Shown: positions 43,824-53,496, counted from the stretch's first letter. The stretch: DNA of 64,000 nucleotides from Camelimonas fluminis (GCF_014656355.1 NZ_BNCG01000001.1:417623-481622), one strand, 5' to 3'. Made by a program: numbers and translations. The notes: generated by a model from the sequence alone, not told the origin.

Positions 43824-43862
43824 GGAGCAAAATTCGCTGACGCCGGAGCGGCGTTTTGCTCC
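43824..43862. terminator. Hairpin after the acetyltransferase gene
   Basis: GGAGCAAAA and TTTTGCTCC form a 9-bp stem enclosing a smaller GC-rich stem (CGC/GCG). It begins 15 bases after the stop codon and has T-residues in the stem rather than after it. It may be a terminator or part of a palindromic element. Confidence 0.55.
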
Positions 43863-43950
43863 GATTACAAGTCAGGGGGCGATTTGCCTGATCCATTGGA
43901 CCGGCTTGCGGTTCTATGGATCAGGATCGCACTCTCTCAAGTTGATTTGA

Positions 43951-43993
43951 TGCGCTTTCCAGCGAGGCGGTCCTGCCTGCGCCGGAAAGCGCC
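43951..43993. repeat. Palindromic intergenic element, copy A
   Basis: ATGCGCTTTCC opens and CCGGAAAGCGC closes the element, followed by GCCAGGGC. The same start, end and tail occur at 48896-48939. GCGCTTTCC and GGAAAGCGC can pair as a stem. Confidence 0.65.
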
Positions 43994-44061
43994 GCCAGGG
44001 CGACGCGCGGTCTGACCGGGCTCCGCGCCGGGATGCATGACCACTTCAGGAGGAAAACCCC

Positions 44062-47000
44062 ATGACCGATCGCACGGCGGCCGGAGCCGGAGAAACATCC
44101 CCCGCGGCGCCCGGGAATGGCTCTCCCCTGGGGTGGCGGCTCCCCGCCAGGGCCGATCTGGGGCTGCGCAGCATCGCGGCGGGGCCGCTCAGCGCCGGTC
44201 TGCTGCCGAACGGCGCGCTCTATGATCTGGTTCATGAAGCGCCACAGGGCCGCATCATGATCAACCAGGTCGCCGGTTCCGGCGTCGCATGGGGGATCGG
44301 GCGGATTGTGCTGCGCGCCGGCGATCGGGCGCCGGTGGATCTGCTGGGGCCGGGCTTCGACGGGGCTTTCGCGGCGGAAGGCGACCGCGCCGTCTGGGAG
44401 GGGCAGGTTGCGGGCGGCGCCAGCGGCGCGGCCCTGACCTGGCGCGTGACGCTGAAGCTGCACGCGGACGCCCTGTGGACCTGGCGCATCGACCTGGGCA
44501 ACACGGCGGGTGAGGCGCAGGACGTCGACGTGATCCTGATCCAGGATCTGGGGCTCGGCGACCGCGGTTTCCTCATGAACAATGAAGCCTATGCCTCGCA
44601 ATATATCGACCATACGGTGATCGACGACGCGGCGCGCGGCCCGGTGGTCCTGAGCCGGCAGGCGCTGGATCAGGGCGGGCGCCGGCCGTGGGTCGCCCAT
44701 GGCGGCCTGCAGCGCGTGGCCGGCTTCGCCACCGACGCCGCCGATATTTTCGGGCCGGCGTTCCGGGGCGCCGGCGCGCTGGCGGGGGGCGATCTGCCGT
44801 CGCGCCGGTTGCAGCGGGAGGTCGCCTGCATTGGCCTGCAATCCGGCCGTCTCGGCATTGCGCCAGGGGCGAGCCAAAGCGTGGAATTCTTCGGGCTGTT
44901 CCGGCCGGACCATCCGCAGGCCTCCGGAGCGGACGACCTGGCCATGGTCAATGCGGCGCTGGAGAAGCTGAAGCCGGTCGCCGATGCGGCCGCGGTGCTG
45001 AAGCCTGCGCCTGTGCGTCGCTCAATCCTCCAGGCGGCGCCGGCGCTGACGGGCAAGCGGCTTGACGCGGCCGCCATCGAGGCCTTGCACCCGCAGCGCC
45101 TGTCGGAAGAGGTCATCGACGGCGCCATCGCCTCGTTCTTCGTCGCCGAGGGCGCGTATAACCGGCACGTGGCGTTGCGCGACAAGGAGCTGACCATGCA
45201 GCGCCGGCATGGGGCGCTGATCCGCAGCGGAACCGGCGTGCTGCCAGCCGACGACATTTTTTGCGCCACCTGCTGGATGCACGGTGTGTTCGGCGCTCAG
45301 CTGACCCTCGGCAACACCTCGTTCCACAAGCTGTTTTCCGTCTCCCGCGACCCGTTCAACATCACGCGCGGCAGCGGCCTGCGCATTCTGGTCGACCAGG
45401 GCGAAGGCTGGCGACTGCTCACCACGCCGTCGCTGTTCGAGAATGGCCCCAATGATTGCCGCTGGATTTACGCGGTTGAGACAGGCGGCAAGGCGGGTCG
45501 CATCGTCGTGCAGGCTTTCGCCAGCGTGCAGGAGCCGGCGCTGCGCTGGCGGGTGAAGATCGACGGTCCACCCGCCCGTCTGCTCATCGCCGGGCATTGC
45601 GTCATGGGCGAGCGTGAACTTGGCCAGAGCGCCGCCGTAGTGGTCGACGCGCCGGCCGGCCGGGCCATGCTGCGGCCAGACCCTGCCTCGCTGTGGGGCC
45701 AGCATTATCCGGAAAGCGTCTATGTCTGGCAGGCTGAACAGCCGGAACTGACGCGGCGCATTGGCGGCTCCGAACTGCTGTTCGCTGACGGGGAGGTTGC
45801 GTCGGCGGATGGCGCGGCGTCGGAACCATGGCTGGTCATCGAGACGGAGCCGACCAACAGCTTTGCTTTCGCCATCACCGGCAGTCTCAGCGACGCCGCG
45901 GCCGCGCTGAAGCTGGCCGATGAGGCCGCCGGCTGGGACGCACTGGCCGAGGCCCAGGCGGTGCGCGCGCACTGGGGACGGTTGACCCGTGGTCTTGGCG
46001 TCGCCGGCGGCGGGCGGGCCGAAGGGCTGTCCCTTGCGCTGCCGTGGCTGGTGCAGAACGCCATCATTCACGTCTCCGTTCCGCATGGGCTGGAGCAATA
46101 CACCGGCGGCGCCTGGGGCACGCGCGACGTTTGCCAGGGGCCGATCGAAATGCTGCTGGCGCTGGGCCATGACGCGGCGGCCCGGCGGATCATGCTGGCG
46201 GTGTTCGCCGAGCAGTACGCCGGGCGGGGCGACTGGTCGCAATGGTTCATGCTGCCGCCCTATTCGTTTATCCGCGACCGCTCCAGCCATGGCGACGTCA
46301 TCATCTGGCCGCTGAAGATGGTTTGCGATTACATCGAAGCCACCGGCGACGTGGCCTGCCTCGAGGCGCAGGTTTCCTGGCGCAACTATGACGACGCCAC
46401 CGCGTCGGCGCCCACGGACAGCCTGTCGACCCATATCGACGTGCTGCTGCAAACCGTGCGGAGCCAGTATCTGCCGGGCGCGCATCTGATCCGGCTGGGC
46501 GAGGGCGACTGGAACGACTCGCTGCAACCGGCCGACGCCAGCCTGAAAGAGCGGATGGTCAGCGCCTGGACGGTGGCGCTGCTGTTCCAGCAGCTGAACC
46601 GCTACGCCGCCATTCTGGAGCGCATCGGTCAGGCCGGCCGGGCGGCGCCGCTGCGCGCCGACGCGGCGGCGATGCAGGCGGAGGTCAACGCCCTGCTGAT
46701 CCGCGACGGCGTCATCGCCGGTTACGGACTGTTTCCCGAAGAGGGCGACGGCGCCCTGCCGGAACTGCTGCTGCACCCTTCCGACAGCCGCACCGGCGTG
46801 CGCTATTCCATGCTGCCGATGGTGCGGGCCATCGCCGGCGGCATGTTCACGCCGGAGCAGGCGGCGCGACATCTGGATATCATCCGCGATCATCTGGCCG
46901 ATCCGGACGGCGTGCGCCTGATGGACCGGCCGCTGCCGTATCACGGCGGCGTCGAGACCATTTTCCGCCGGGCGGAATCCGCAGCTTATTTCGGGCGCGA

Positions 47001-47451
47001 GATCGGCCTGATGTACACCCATAGCCACCTGCAATACGCCCAGGCGCTGGCCGCCCGGCTGGAGCAGGCGCGCGACGACCAGAGTCGCGCCGCCTTGCAG
47101 GAGGCGCTGCTGGCGGCGTTGGCGCAGGTCAATCCGGTGGATGCGGGCGCGGTGGTCGGCAACGCCAGCCCGCGCCAGCGCAACGCCTATTTCAGCAGCA
47201 GCGACGCCGCCTTCGACAACCGGGCCGGGGCTGACGCGGAATGGGGCCGGGTGCGGGCGGGAACCATCGCCGTTGACGGCGGCTGGCGGGTCTATTCCAG
47301 CGGTCCTGGCCTGTTCACCAATCTGGTGGTGCGCGATCTGCTGGGCCTGCGGCGGGATTTCGGCGCCTGGCGCGGCCGCGCCGCCGCTCCACCCGCGCTG
47401 GTCGCCACGCTGGAGCGCGATCCGGAAGGCTGGGAGCCCGTGCTGGCGTGA
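44062..47451 (+). CDS. GH94-type 1,2-beta-oligoglucan phosphorylase-like enzyme
   Basis: This is a protein of 1129 residues resembling the GH94 phosphorylases, in particular the large 1,2-beta-oligoglucan phosphorylases, which are about this size. They split beta-1,2-glucans with phosphate, releasing glucose 1-phosphate. The N-terminal half is beta-sandwich (GLLPNGALYDLVHEAPQGRI). The (alpha/alpha)6 domain has PHGLEQYTGGAWGTRDVCQG and the catalytic GDWNDS motif: Asp816 and Asp819, one of which is the likely general acid. Later come YHGGVETIFRRAESAAYFGR and YTHSHLQYAQAL. No signal peptide is visible, so it is cytoplasmic. The assignment to beta-1,2 linkage relies on length and neighbours. AGGAGG lies a few bases before the ATG. 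Confidence 0.78.
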   Translation: MTDRTAAGAGETSPAAPGNGSPLGWRLPARADLGLRSIAAGPLSAGLLPNGALYDLVHEAPQGRIMINQVAGSGVAWGIGRIVLRAGDRAPVDLLGPGFDGAFAAEGDRAVWEGQVAGGASGAALTWRVTLKLHADALWTWRIDLGNTAGEAQDVDVILIQDLGLGDRGFLMNNEAYASQYIDHTVIDDAARGPVVLSRQALDQGGRRPWVAHGGLQRVAGFATDAADIFGPAFRGAGALAGGDLPSRRLQREVACIGLQSGRLGIAPGASQSVEFFGLFRPDHPQASGADDLAMVNAALEKLKPVADAAAVLKPAPVRRSILQAAPALTGKRLDAAAIEALHPQRLSEEVIDGAIASFFVAEGAYNRHVALRDKELTMQRRHGALIRSGTGVLPADDIFCATCWMHGVFGAQLTLGNTSFHKLFSVSRDPFNITRGSGLRILVDQGEGWRLLTTPSLFENGPNDCRWIYAVETGGKAGRIVVQAFASVQEPALRWRVKIDGPPARLLIAGHCVMGERELGQSAAVVVDAPAGRAMLRPDPASLWGQHYPESVYVWQAEQPELTRRIGGSELLFADGEVASADGAASEPWLVIETEPTNSFAFAITGSLSDAAAALKLADEAAGWDALAEAQAVRAHWGRLTRGLGVAGGGRAEGLSLALPWLVQNAIIHVSVPHGLEQYTGGAWGTRDVCQGPIEMLLALGHDAAARRIMLAVFAEQYAGRGDWSQWFMLPPYSFIRDRSSHGDVIIWPLKMVCDYIEATGDVACLEAQVSWRNYDDATASAPTDSLSTHIDVLLQTVRSQYLPGAHLIRLGEGDWNDSLQPADASLKERMVSAWTVALLFQQLNRYAAILERIGQAGRAAPLRADAAAMQAEVNALLIRDGVIAGYGLFPEEGDGALPELLLHPSDSRTGVRYSMLPMVRAIAGGMFTPEQAARHLDIIRDHLADPDGVRLMDRPLPYHGGVETIFRRAESAAYFGREIGLMYTHSHLQYAQALAARLEQARDDQSRAALQEALLAALAQVNPVDAGAVVGNASPRQRNAYFSSSDAAFDNRAGADAEWGRVRAGTIAVDGGWRVYSSGPGLFTNLVVRDLLGLRRDFGAWRGRAAAPPALVATLERDPEGWEPVLA

Positions 47452-47583
47452 GGGCTCCCGCCGTGGGGCCGGGCTTGACCGTTGAACCGGAAGGTGGGGC
47501 GCGGGTGTCCGCAACAAGCGGGCGTCCATGCGAATTCCGGCTCTGCGGCTTCGCCCCTGATCAGGCGGGGGCTGCGAAAGCCT

Positions 47584-48855
47584 TCAGGTCTGCAGCGCGC
47601 GCGCGAAGCCGAGCAGGGCGAGGCCGTTTTTGATCTCCGGGCAGCTCATGAACAGCTCCCAGAGAAGGCCGCTGCGGTGGTTCTCGATCATGCAGATGAT
47701 CGGTCCCTGGTCGATGGCGATGTGGGTCGGCGAGGCCCAGTTGCGCGCGTCGCTGAATGACGAGACGAAGCCGAGATTGGTCCAGATGCGGTCGCCCTTT
47801 TCCTCGTAGAAGCAGCGCAGCGCCGCCAGCGACTCGTCGGGCGTGTAGGGCATGGAGCTGATGGCGGCGGTGGGGGAGATGACGCCCATGTCCTCCGTCG
47901 GCGACAGGGCCCGGTAGCCGGCGTCGGTTTCGGTGGCGGTGAGACCCCAGCAATTGGGGCCATAGCCGGCGAAGCCGAGCGGATTGCGCATGCACCAGGC
48001 CCGGTTGATCTGGGTGTGGCGGACGTTCTGCATCCAGTAGTCAGCGTACTGGTCAGAGAGACCGCGCGGGTCCAGGCCCATGAAGGTGTAATGGGCGAAG
48101 AACAGCGGCCCGCCCCAGTCCGGCCCCAGCGGCAGCTCCAGGCCTTCGTAGGTCCGGCGGTTATCGAACACCCGGGCTTCGGCGTAACCGCGATGATAGA
48201 CACGCGGCGGGGCCGGATAGCGCGGCGCCGAGGCGGCGAGGATGTAGGTGATCAGACATTCGTTCCAGCCCCGGATCTCATGATCCAGCACCCAGCCGTG
48301 ATTGGGGCTCCAGTGCCAGAACAGCACCGCCTGGTTGTCCTGGGTAAACCAGTTCCATTCGGTTTCGCCCCACAGAATGTCGGCCCAGTGACGAATTTCC
48401 GCCTCCACCGCGTCGTCGCGGTGGAAATACTGGCGCACGCACAGCAGTCCCATCATCAGGTAGGACGTCTCGACCGTGTCGGCGCCGTCGTCCTTGCGGC
48501 TGAAGGGAATGGTGGCGCCGGTGGCGCCGTTGATCCAGTGCGCGAAGGCGCCGTGGTAGGTTGGCGCGTTGATCAGGAAGCGGACGATTTTCAGCACCCG
48601 CTCAGCCGCTTCGGCCCGGGTGACGAAGCCGCGCTCAACGCCGACCAGAATGGCCATCAGACCGAAGCCGCTGCCGCCCACCGCCGCCGTGTCGGGCCGG
48701 CTATGGTAGAAATCGGTGCGCTCATAGGCGAGGCCGCTGACCGGATGGGCGAAATCCCAAAAATAACGGAAAGTGTTGCGCTGCGTTTCGTCGAGCAGGT
48801 CGTTGTCGCTCAGACCGCGCCGCACCGGCGCCATGTGGAAAAGCCCATTGGCCAT
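47584..48855 (-). CDS. GH144-like endo-beta-1,2-glucanase (glucoamylase-family fold)
   Basis: This is a protein of 423 residues of the Glycoamylase/GH144 type, known for endo-beta-1,2-glucanases. It opens DLLDETQRNTFRYFWDFAHP, followed by GLAYERTDF, VGGSGFGLMAILVGVERGFV, ATIPFSRKDDGADTVETSYL, WNEC...ITYILAAS and NPLGFAGYGPNCWGLTATET, all typical of the family. Acidic residues in VETSYL and WNWFTQDN may be catalytic, but I do not assign them. There is no signal peptide, so it may act on oligosaccharides already inside the cell, unlike secreted GH144 enzymes. GGAGAG lies about six bases before the ATG. It converges on the phosphorylase gene with a gap of about 130 bases. Confidence 0.82.
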   Translation of the reverse strand: MANGLFHMAPVRRGLSDNDLLDETQRNTFRYFWDFAHPVSGLAYERTDFYHSRPDTAAVGGSGFGLMAILVGVERGFVTRAEAAERVLKIVRFLINAPTYHGAFAHWINGATGATIPFSRKDDGADTVETSYLMMGLLCVRQYFHRDDAVEAEIRHWADILWGETEWNWFTQDNQAVLFWHWSPNHGWVLDHEIRGWNECLITYILAASAPRYPAPPRVYHRGYAEARVFDNRRTYEGLELPLGPDWGGPLFFAHYTFMGLDPRGLSDQYADYWMQNVRHTQINRAWCMRNPLGFAGYGPNCWGLTATETDAGYRALSPTEDMGVISPTAAISSMPYTPDESLAALRCFYEEKGDRIWTNLGFVSSFSDARNWASPTHIAIDQGPIICMIENHRSGLLWELFMSCPEIKNGLALLGFARALQT

Positions 48856-48895
48856 TTACGCGCTCTCCTGCCTGTTCCTGCCGATTGCCTGCAAA

Positions 48896-48939
48896 ATGCG
48901 CTTTCCGGGGCGCGCGACGTCCGCTGGGCCGGAAAGCGC
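48896..48939. repeat. Palindromic intergenic element, copy B
   Basis: It has the same ends as copy A at 43951-43993 (ATGCGCTTTCC, CCGGAAAGCGC, CCAGGGC) and is in direct orientation. It is followed by TTTTCGGGAAAAGTGG; a similar GAAAAGTGG string occurs in the gap at about 25210-25220. Confidence 0.65.
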
Positions 48940-49021
48940 GCCAGGGCATTTTCGGGAAAAGTGGAATCCATCTGTCGTTAAGAAATTGCCCCAGCTCAAA
49001 AAGTAGGAGCAGACGGCCGGT

Positions 49022-50905
49022 TCATTTTGACCGGGTTTTTCGCGGTTCGCCGGAATGGACTGCAGGGCTCCCGGCGCAAGCCGGCTCCTCGCGCTCCCGC
49101 CGCTCCAGCCGCACGATCCTGGTGAACATGTCCGGGTTTTCGACTTCCGGCCCCGTATAGATCAGCCCGACGTCCGACAGTTCCTCCCTGAACATGTCGA
49201 GGATCGTCTTGCGGGACGCCGGGTCCAGCTGATGCAGCGCTTCATCCATGATGATCCAGCGCGGGTGCTGCAGAACCGCGCGCACCAGGGCGACGCGCTG
49301 CTGCTCGTCCACCGGCAATTCACGATCCCATGTGCCGGTCCTGTCGAGCTGGTTCTGCAGTTTGCCAAGGCCAACCCGATCCAGCGCCGTGATGATGTCG
49401 TTGTCAGCCACCTTGCCGCTGCAGGCGTAAAGAATGGATTCGCGCAACGGGCCGACCGGCAGGAACGGCGAGCGGGGCAGGAAGACGATTTCCCGACGCG
49501 GCGGCGTGATGATGTCGCCGGAGCCGCGCGTCCAGAGGCCGGCGATCGCCCTGAACATGGTGCTCTTGCCGACGCCGGTCTCGCCGGTGATCAGCAACCG
49601 CTCGCCGGGGTGGACCGTCACGTCCTCGCTCATTCTGGCGACGTGATTGTTACAGTGCAGCTCCACATGGCGCAGCGACAGCTCTTCGGCGGCGCCGGTT
49701 TCCCGGTGAATGCGCGGGCGGCTGTCCGCTGGCAGGTGATCCAGCGCGATCAACGCCTGACGGAAGGAAACCACGCGGATCAGCGTGGCCTGCCAGTCGG
49801 CGATGACGGCGAAATTGTCGACAAACCAGCGTAGCGCCTGCTGCACCTGGTTGAAGGCGCCCACAGCCATCATCAGCGCGCCGAAGCTGAGCTTGCCGCT
49901 GAAATAGGCCGGCGCGGCGACGATGATCGGCGCGACCAGGGCGAACCAGCCGTAACCGGAGGTGATCCAGGTGAGCCGCGTCAACGCCGACACCAGATTG
50001 CGCATGGCCGCCAGCACGTTGTTGAGCGGCTGCTCCAGCGTGCTGCGTTCGTGCGCCTCGCCGCCCTCCAGGGTCATGGCGTCGACGTGCTGGTTGGTGC
50101 GCACCATGGCGACGCGCAGGTCAGCCTCGCGGGCGTAGCGCTCGCTATTGTAGGCGATGAGCTTTCGGCCGAAGATCCAGCTCAGCCACGAGGCCGCGCC
50201 GGAGTAGAACAGCGCCGCCCAGACCATGTAGCCTGGGATGAAGAACTCCTGCCCATCCCATGTGAACACCACCGAGCGCGACAGCATCCACAGCACGCCG
50301 ACGAAGCTGAGCAGCAGCAGGGTGGACTGAAACAGGCCAATGGCGAGCTGGGCCGACAGTTCCGTGAGGTGGCGCACGTCCTCGGCCATGCGCTGGTCGG
50401 GGTTGACGCCGATATCGCCGGCGCGGCTGATGCGATAGGCCCGCCCTGGCTTCAGCCACTGGTCGAGCAGATCGCGCGTCGCCTGCTTGCGCAACACCAG
50501 CTTCAGCATTTCCTGAAGCCATGTCTGCGCCACCACTAGGCACAAAAGGATGCCGGCGATGAAGGCGAACTGGGTGAGCTGGTTCAGGAACGCGGTGAAG
50601 TTACGGGCGGACAGCGCGTCATAGAACGGCTGGTTCCAGGCGTTGAGCCTGATCTGCATGTAAGCGACGCCGCTGACCACGACGACGACGCCAAGGATGA
50701 GCAGGCCAAGCTGGTTGCGCTCGGGCGACACCAGGGCCGAGCGCAACAGCAGCATCACATCCGCGATCAGAACGCGCGTGCTGTCTTCTGGCCGCCCCGT
50801 TTCCGCTCCAGCGTGCGCGGCTTTCTCCGTCCCGTTGTGCGGGACGCCCGCCGCTCCATTGTGCGGGATTCCTGGGTCGGCGGCTTTCTCGCTGGCCTTC
50901 GCCAT
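49022..50905 (-). CDS. SbmA/YddA-type ABC transporter (fused permease/ATPase)
   Basis: This is a half-transporter of 627 residues with an SbmA/BacA-like membrane domain (ABC_membrane_2) fused to an ATPase domain, as in YddA. The membrane region contains MQIRLNAWNQPFYDALSARN and WLKPGRAYRISRAGDIGVNPDQR. The ATPase has Walker A GETGVGKST and Walker B IIMDEAL. The signature loop reads LPVDEQQRVALVRA, a degenerate form of LSGGEQQR. The N-terminus has a short internal repeat (IPHNG, VPHNG). SbmA-type proteins carry peptides and other large molecules; here a link with the sugar genes is only positional. The start fits the family with a long N-terminal tail. Confidence 0.88.
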   Translation of the reverse strand: MAKASEKAADPGIPHNGAAGVPHNGTEKAAHAGAETGRPEDSTRVLIADVMLLLRSALVSPERNQLGLLILGVVVVVSGVAYMQIRLNAWNQPFYDALSARNFTAFLNQLTQFAFIAGILLCLVVAQTWLQEMLKLVLRKQATRDLLDQWLKPGRAYRISRAGDIGVNPDQRMAEDVRHLTELSAQLAIGLFQSTLLLLSFVGVLWMLSRSVVFTWDGQEFFIPGYMVWAALFYSGAASWLSWIFGRKLIAYNSERYAREADLRVAMVRTNQHVDAMTLEGGEAHERSTLEQPLNNVLAAMRNLVSALTRLTWITSGYGWFALVAPIIVAAPAYFSGKLSFGALMMAVGAFNQVQQALRWFVDNFAVIADWQATLIRVVSFRQALIALDHLPADSRPRIHRETGAAEELSLRHVELHCNNHVARMSEDVTVHPGERLLITGETGVGKSTMFRAIAGLWTRGSGDIITPPRREIVFLPRSPFLPVGPLRESILYACSGKVADNDIITALDRVGLGKLQNQLDRTGTWDRELPVDEQQRVALVRAVLQHPRWIIMDEALHQLDPASRKTILDMFREELSDVGLIYTGPEVENPDMFTRIVRLERREREEPACAGSPAVHSGEPRKTRSK

Positions 50906-51324
50906 CCATTGCTCCCACGCCGCCAGGGCATGTCCGGTTCGTCAGGAACCAGGGCGCGGTTTCCTGACTGGGACGCAAACGCGCCCGGATTTTGACAGCA
51001 GGGAGCCGGATATCGCGTTTTGGGCGGGATCGCTTCCCGTTTTCACCCAAAACCAGCCTGCCCCAAAGACCTGCTTCAGGAACCTGCTTCGGGAACCTGT
51101 CTCAAGAACCTGCCTCAAGGCGGCTGATTCGCCCACAGGATACCCTGCGTCCGTTAACCCGCCCATTGCGGCGTAAAGCCGGCCGCCTGTCCTTTCTGTA
51201 CAACTGCCGGGGAGCGATCCGGTTGCGTCGCCATTGCCTGGCCGACGGGGGGCGGGCATGCTGTCGCCGATCAGGTTGCAACGGAATCCCGGCCAGCGGG
51301 GCGCCGCTCGATACGGGAGCCGTC
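50906..51324. other. Gap upstream of the GH3 gene with a short tandem array
   Basis: About 420 bases in a divergent setting between the ABC transporter and the GH3 gene. It carries the 13-base repeats at 51068-51120. The GH3 frame is open here but without family sequence. Confidence 0.5.
51068..51120. repeat. Four tandem 13-base repeats
   Basis: Four successive imperfect copies of GAACCTGCTTCGG are visible, the first one base shorter. They lie in the divergent region upstream of the GH3 gene. Confidence 0.8.
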
Positions 51325-53496
51325 ATGTCGCACCGCCCCGCCAGCCCTTTGGCCGGTCTCACGCCGCAGGACATTCTGGCGCGCATGACCCTGGACGAGA
51401 AAATCGGCCAGTTGCACATGGTCAGCGCCGATGCGGTGATCACCGGCCCCTCCGGGCCGCCGGACGGCCTGCGTGATCTGGATCAGGGACGCATCGGTTC
51501 GGTGCTCAACGTCTGGGGCGATGAGGCGGCGGGCCTGCAGCGCATCGCCGTGGAGCAGAGCCGGCTCGGCCTGCCCCTGCTGTTCTGTCTCGACGTGGTG
51601 CATGGGTTTCGCACGGTGTTTCCCATTCCACTGGGCGAGGCGGCGAGTTTCAGCGACGAGATCTGGCGAGACACCGCGGAGGCCGCGGCGCGCGAGGCGG
51701 CGGAAGCCGGCGTGTCGCTAACCTTCGCGCCCATGGCCGACGTATCGCGCGATCCGCGCTGGGGCCGCATCTGTGAAGGCGGCGGCGAAGACCCGCTGGT
51801 CAACGCCCGCATGGCGCGAGCGAAAATCGCCGGCTTTCAGGGCGATGATCTGCGCGATGAGGCGCGGCTCGCCGCCACGGTCAAGCATTTCGCCGCTTAT
51901 GGCGCCGGCGTCGGCGGGCGCGAATACGATTCCGCCGATGTGTCGGATTACGCCATGGCGGCGGATTATCTGCCGCCGTTCCGCGCCGCCGTTGAGGCGG
52001 GCGTTGCGGCGCTGATGCCGGCGTTCCTGGATATCGCCGGCGTGCCCATGACCGCCAACCGCGCCTTGCTGACCAATGTGCTGCGCGAGGCCTGGGGGTT
52101 CGGCGGCGTCACCATCACCGATTACAACGCTGTCGCCGAACTGATCGCGCACGGCGCGGCGGACAGCGGCCTTGCGGCGGCGGCGCTGGCCTTCAACGCC
52201 GGCAATGACGTGGACATGGTCTCCGGGCTTTACCATCGCCACCTCGCAGAGGCGGCGGCGCAGGGGCTGGTGACGTTGGCCGATATCGACGCGGCGGCGC
52301 TGCGCGTGTTGCGGCTGAAGCAGGCGCTGGGGCTGTTCGAGAATCCTTATCGCGCCTGCCCGCCAGCGACGCCGGCGCAGATCGCGGCGCGGCGCGGCGC
52401 GGCGCGACGGGCGGCGCGGGAATCCCTGACCCTGCTGCGCGATCCGCAGGGCGCGCTGCCATTGCCCCGCCAGCTGGACCGTATCGCGGTGATCGGCGCG
52501 CTGGCTGGGGCCGCCGCCGACATGCGCGGCGCCTGGGCCGAAACCGGCGATGTCAGCGCCATTGTCACCATCGCTGACGGCGTGCGGGCGGCGTGGCCGC
52601 AGGCCGGCGTCAGCGTCTGCGGCGATGATCCGGCGGAGGCCGCCGCCGCCGCCCGCGCCGCTGGCGTCGCCATCCTGTGTCTTGGCGAAACGGCGGCGAT
52701 GAGCGGCGAGGCGGCGGCGCGGGCCAATCCGGCGTTGCCAGATGGCCAGCAGGCGTTGCTTGAGGCGGTGCTGGCCACCGGCGCCCGGGTCATCGTGCTG
52801 CTGTCCTGCGGCCGGCCGCTGGCGGCGCCGCAGCTGTTCGCGGCGGATTGCGCCGTTCTGGTGATCTGGGGCCCGGGCAGCGAAGCGGGGCATGCCATCG
52901 CCGACGTGCTCAGCGGAGCCGCCAGTCCCTCCGGCCGTTTGCCGGTGAGCTGGCCGCGCGCCGTTGGGCAGATACCCGTGTTCTATGGCCGCCGCGCCAC
53001 CGGTCGTCCGCACGAGGCCGGCAACCGCTATTCCAACGGTTACGCCGATCTGCCGCTGGCGCCGCAATTCCCCTTCGGCCATGGCCTTGGCTATGCGACA
53101 TTTGTCTGGAGCGATCTGCAGGTCAGCGCCGCCAATCCCCCCGACCGTACGTCGGCGCTGACCATTAGCCTTGAGGTGCGCCGCGAAGCCGGCGGCTCGC
53201 CGGAGGGCGGGGACTGCGCCGCGATCGAGACGGTGTTTCTGTTCGCCAGCGTGCGGGTTCCGGGGCGGACGCGGCCATTGCTGCTGCTGCGCGATTTCAC
53301 CCGCATCGCCTTGCGGCCAGGCGAGACGCGACGGATTTCGTTCAGCGCCAGCCCCGACTGGCTGGCGCAGGAGGGGCTGATCCCCGCGCCAGAGGTCGTG
53401 TCCTTCCTTGAGATCATCGTCGCGGCGTCGGCGGAGCCAGAGGCGGATCCGGCCCGTTGCCTACGCCGGGTCCTGACAGGGCCATGCGGGGACTGA
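51325..53496 (+). CDS. GH3 beta-glucosidase
   Basis: This is a glycoside hydrolase family 3 enzyme of 723 residues (BglX-like). The TIM-barrel domain holds LTFAPMADVSRDPRWGRICE with GGGEDP, then ATVKHFAAYGAGVGGREYDS and the nucleophile region GGVTITDYNAV, with Asp266 as likely nucleophile. The alpha/beta sandwich contains DRIAVIGALAGAAADMRG and VIVLLSCGRPLA; a fibronectin-type III-like domain ends the protein. No signal peptide is seen. GGGAGC lies before the ATG. In Listeria a GH3 enzyme acting on sophorose sits beside a 1,2-beta-oligoglucan phosphorylase, so beta-1,2-glucoside cleavage is plausible here. The GH15 gene follows 42 bases later. Confidence 0.92.
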   Translation: MSHRPASPLAGLTPQDILARMTLDEKIGQLHMVSADAVITGPSGPPDGLRDLDQGRIGSVLNVWGDEAAGLQRIAVEQSRLGLPLLFCLDVVHGFRTVFPIPLGEAASFSDEIWRDTAEAAAREAAEAGVSLTFAPMADVSRDPRWGRICEGGGEDPLVNARMARAKIAGFQGDDLRDEARLAATVKHFAAYGAGVGGREYDSADVSDYAMAADYLPPFRAAVEAGVAALMPAFLDIAGVPMTANRALLTNVLREAWGFGGVTITDYNAVAELIAHGAADSGLAAAALAFNAGNDVDMVSGLYHRHLAEAAAQGLVTLADIDAAALRVLRLKQALGLFENPYRACPPATPAQIAARRGAARRAARESLTLLRDPQGALPLPRQLDRIAVIGALAGAAADMRGAWAETGDVSAIVTIADGVRAAWPQAGVSVCGDDPAEAAAAARAAGVAILCLGETAAMSGEAAARANPALPDGQQALLEAVLATGARVIVLLSCGRPLAAPQLFAADCAVLVIWGPGSEAGHAIADVLSGAASPSGRLPVSWPRAVGQIPVFYGRRATGRPHEAGNRYSNGYADLPLAPQFPFGHGLGYATFVWSDLQVSAANPPDRTSALTISLEVRREAGGSPEGGDCAAIETVFLFASVRVPGRTRPLLLLRDFTRIALRPGETRRISFSASPDWLAQEGLIPAPEVVSFLEIIVAASAEPEADPARCLRRVLTGPCGD

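Noticed and set aside
45022..47529. 835-codon minus-strand open frame opposite the phosphorylase gene
   Set aside because: It has the typical antisense composition of high-GC genes and no domain; the plus strand has GH94 motifs throughout.
51718..53082. Minus-strand open frame opposite the GH3 gene
   Set aside because: Shadow of a high-GC coding strand; no ribosome site or motif.
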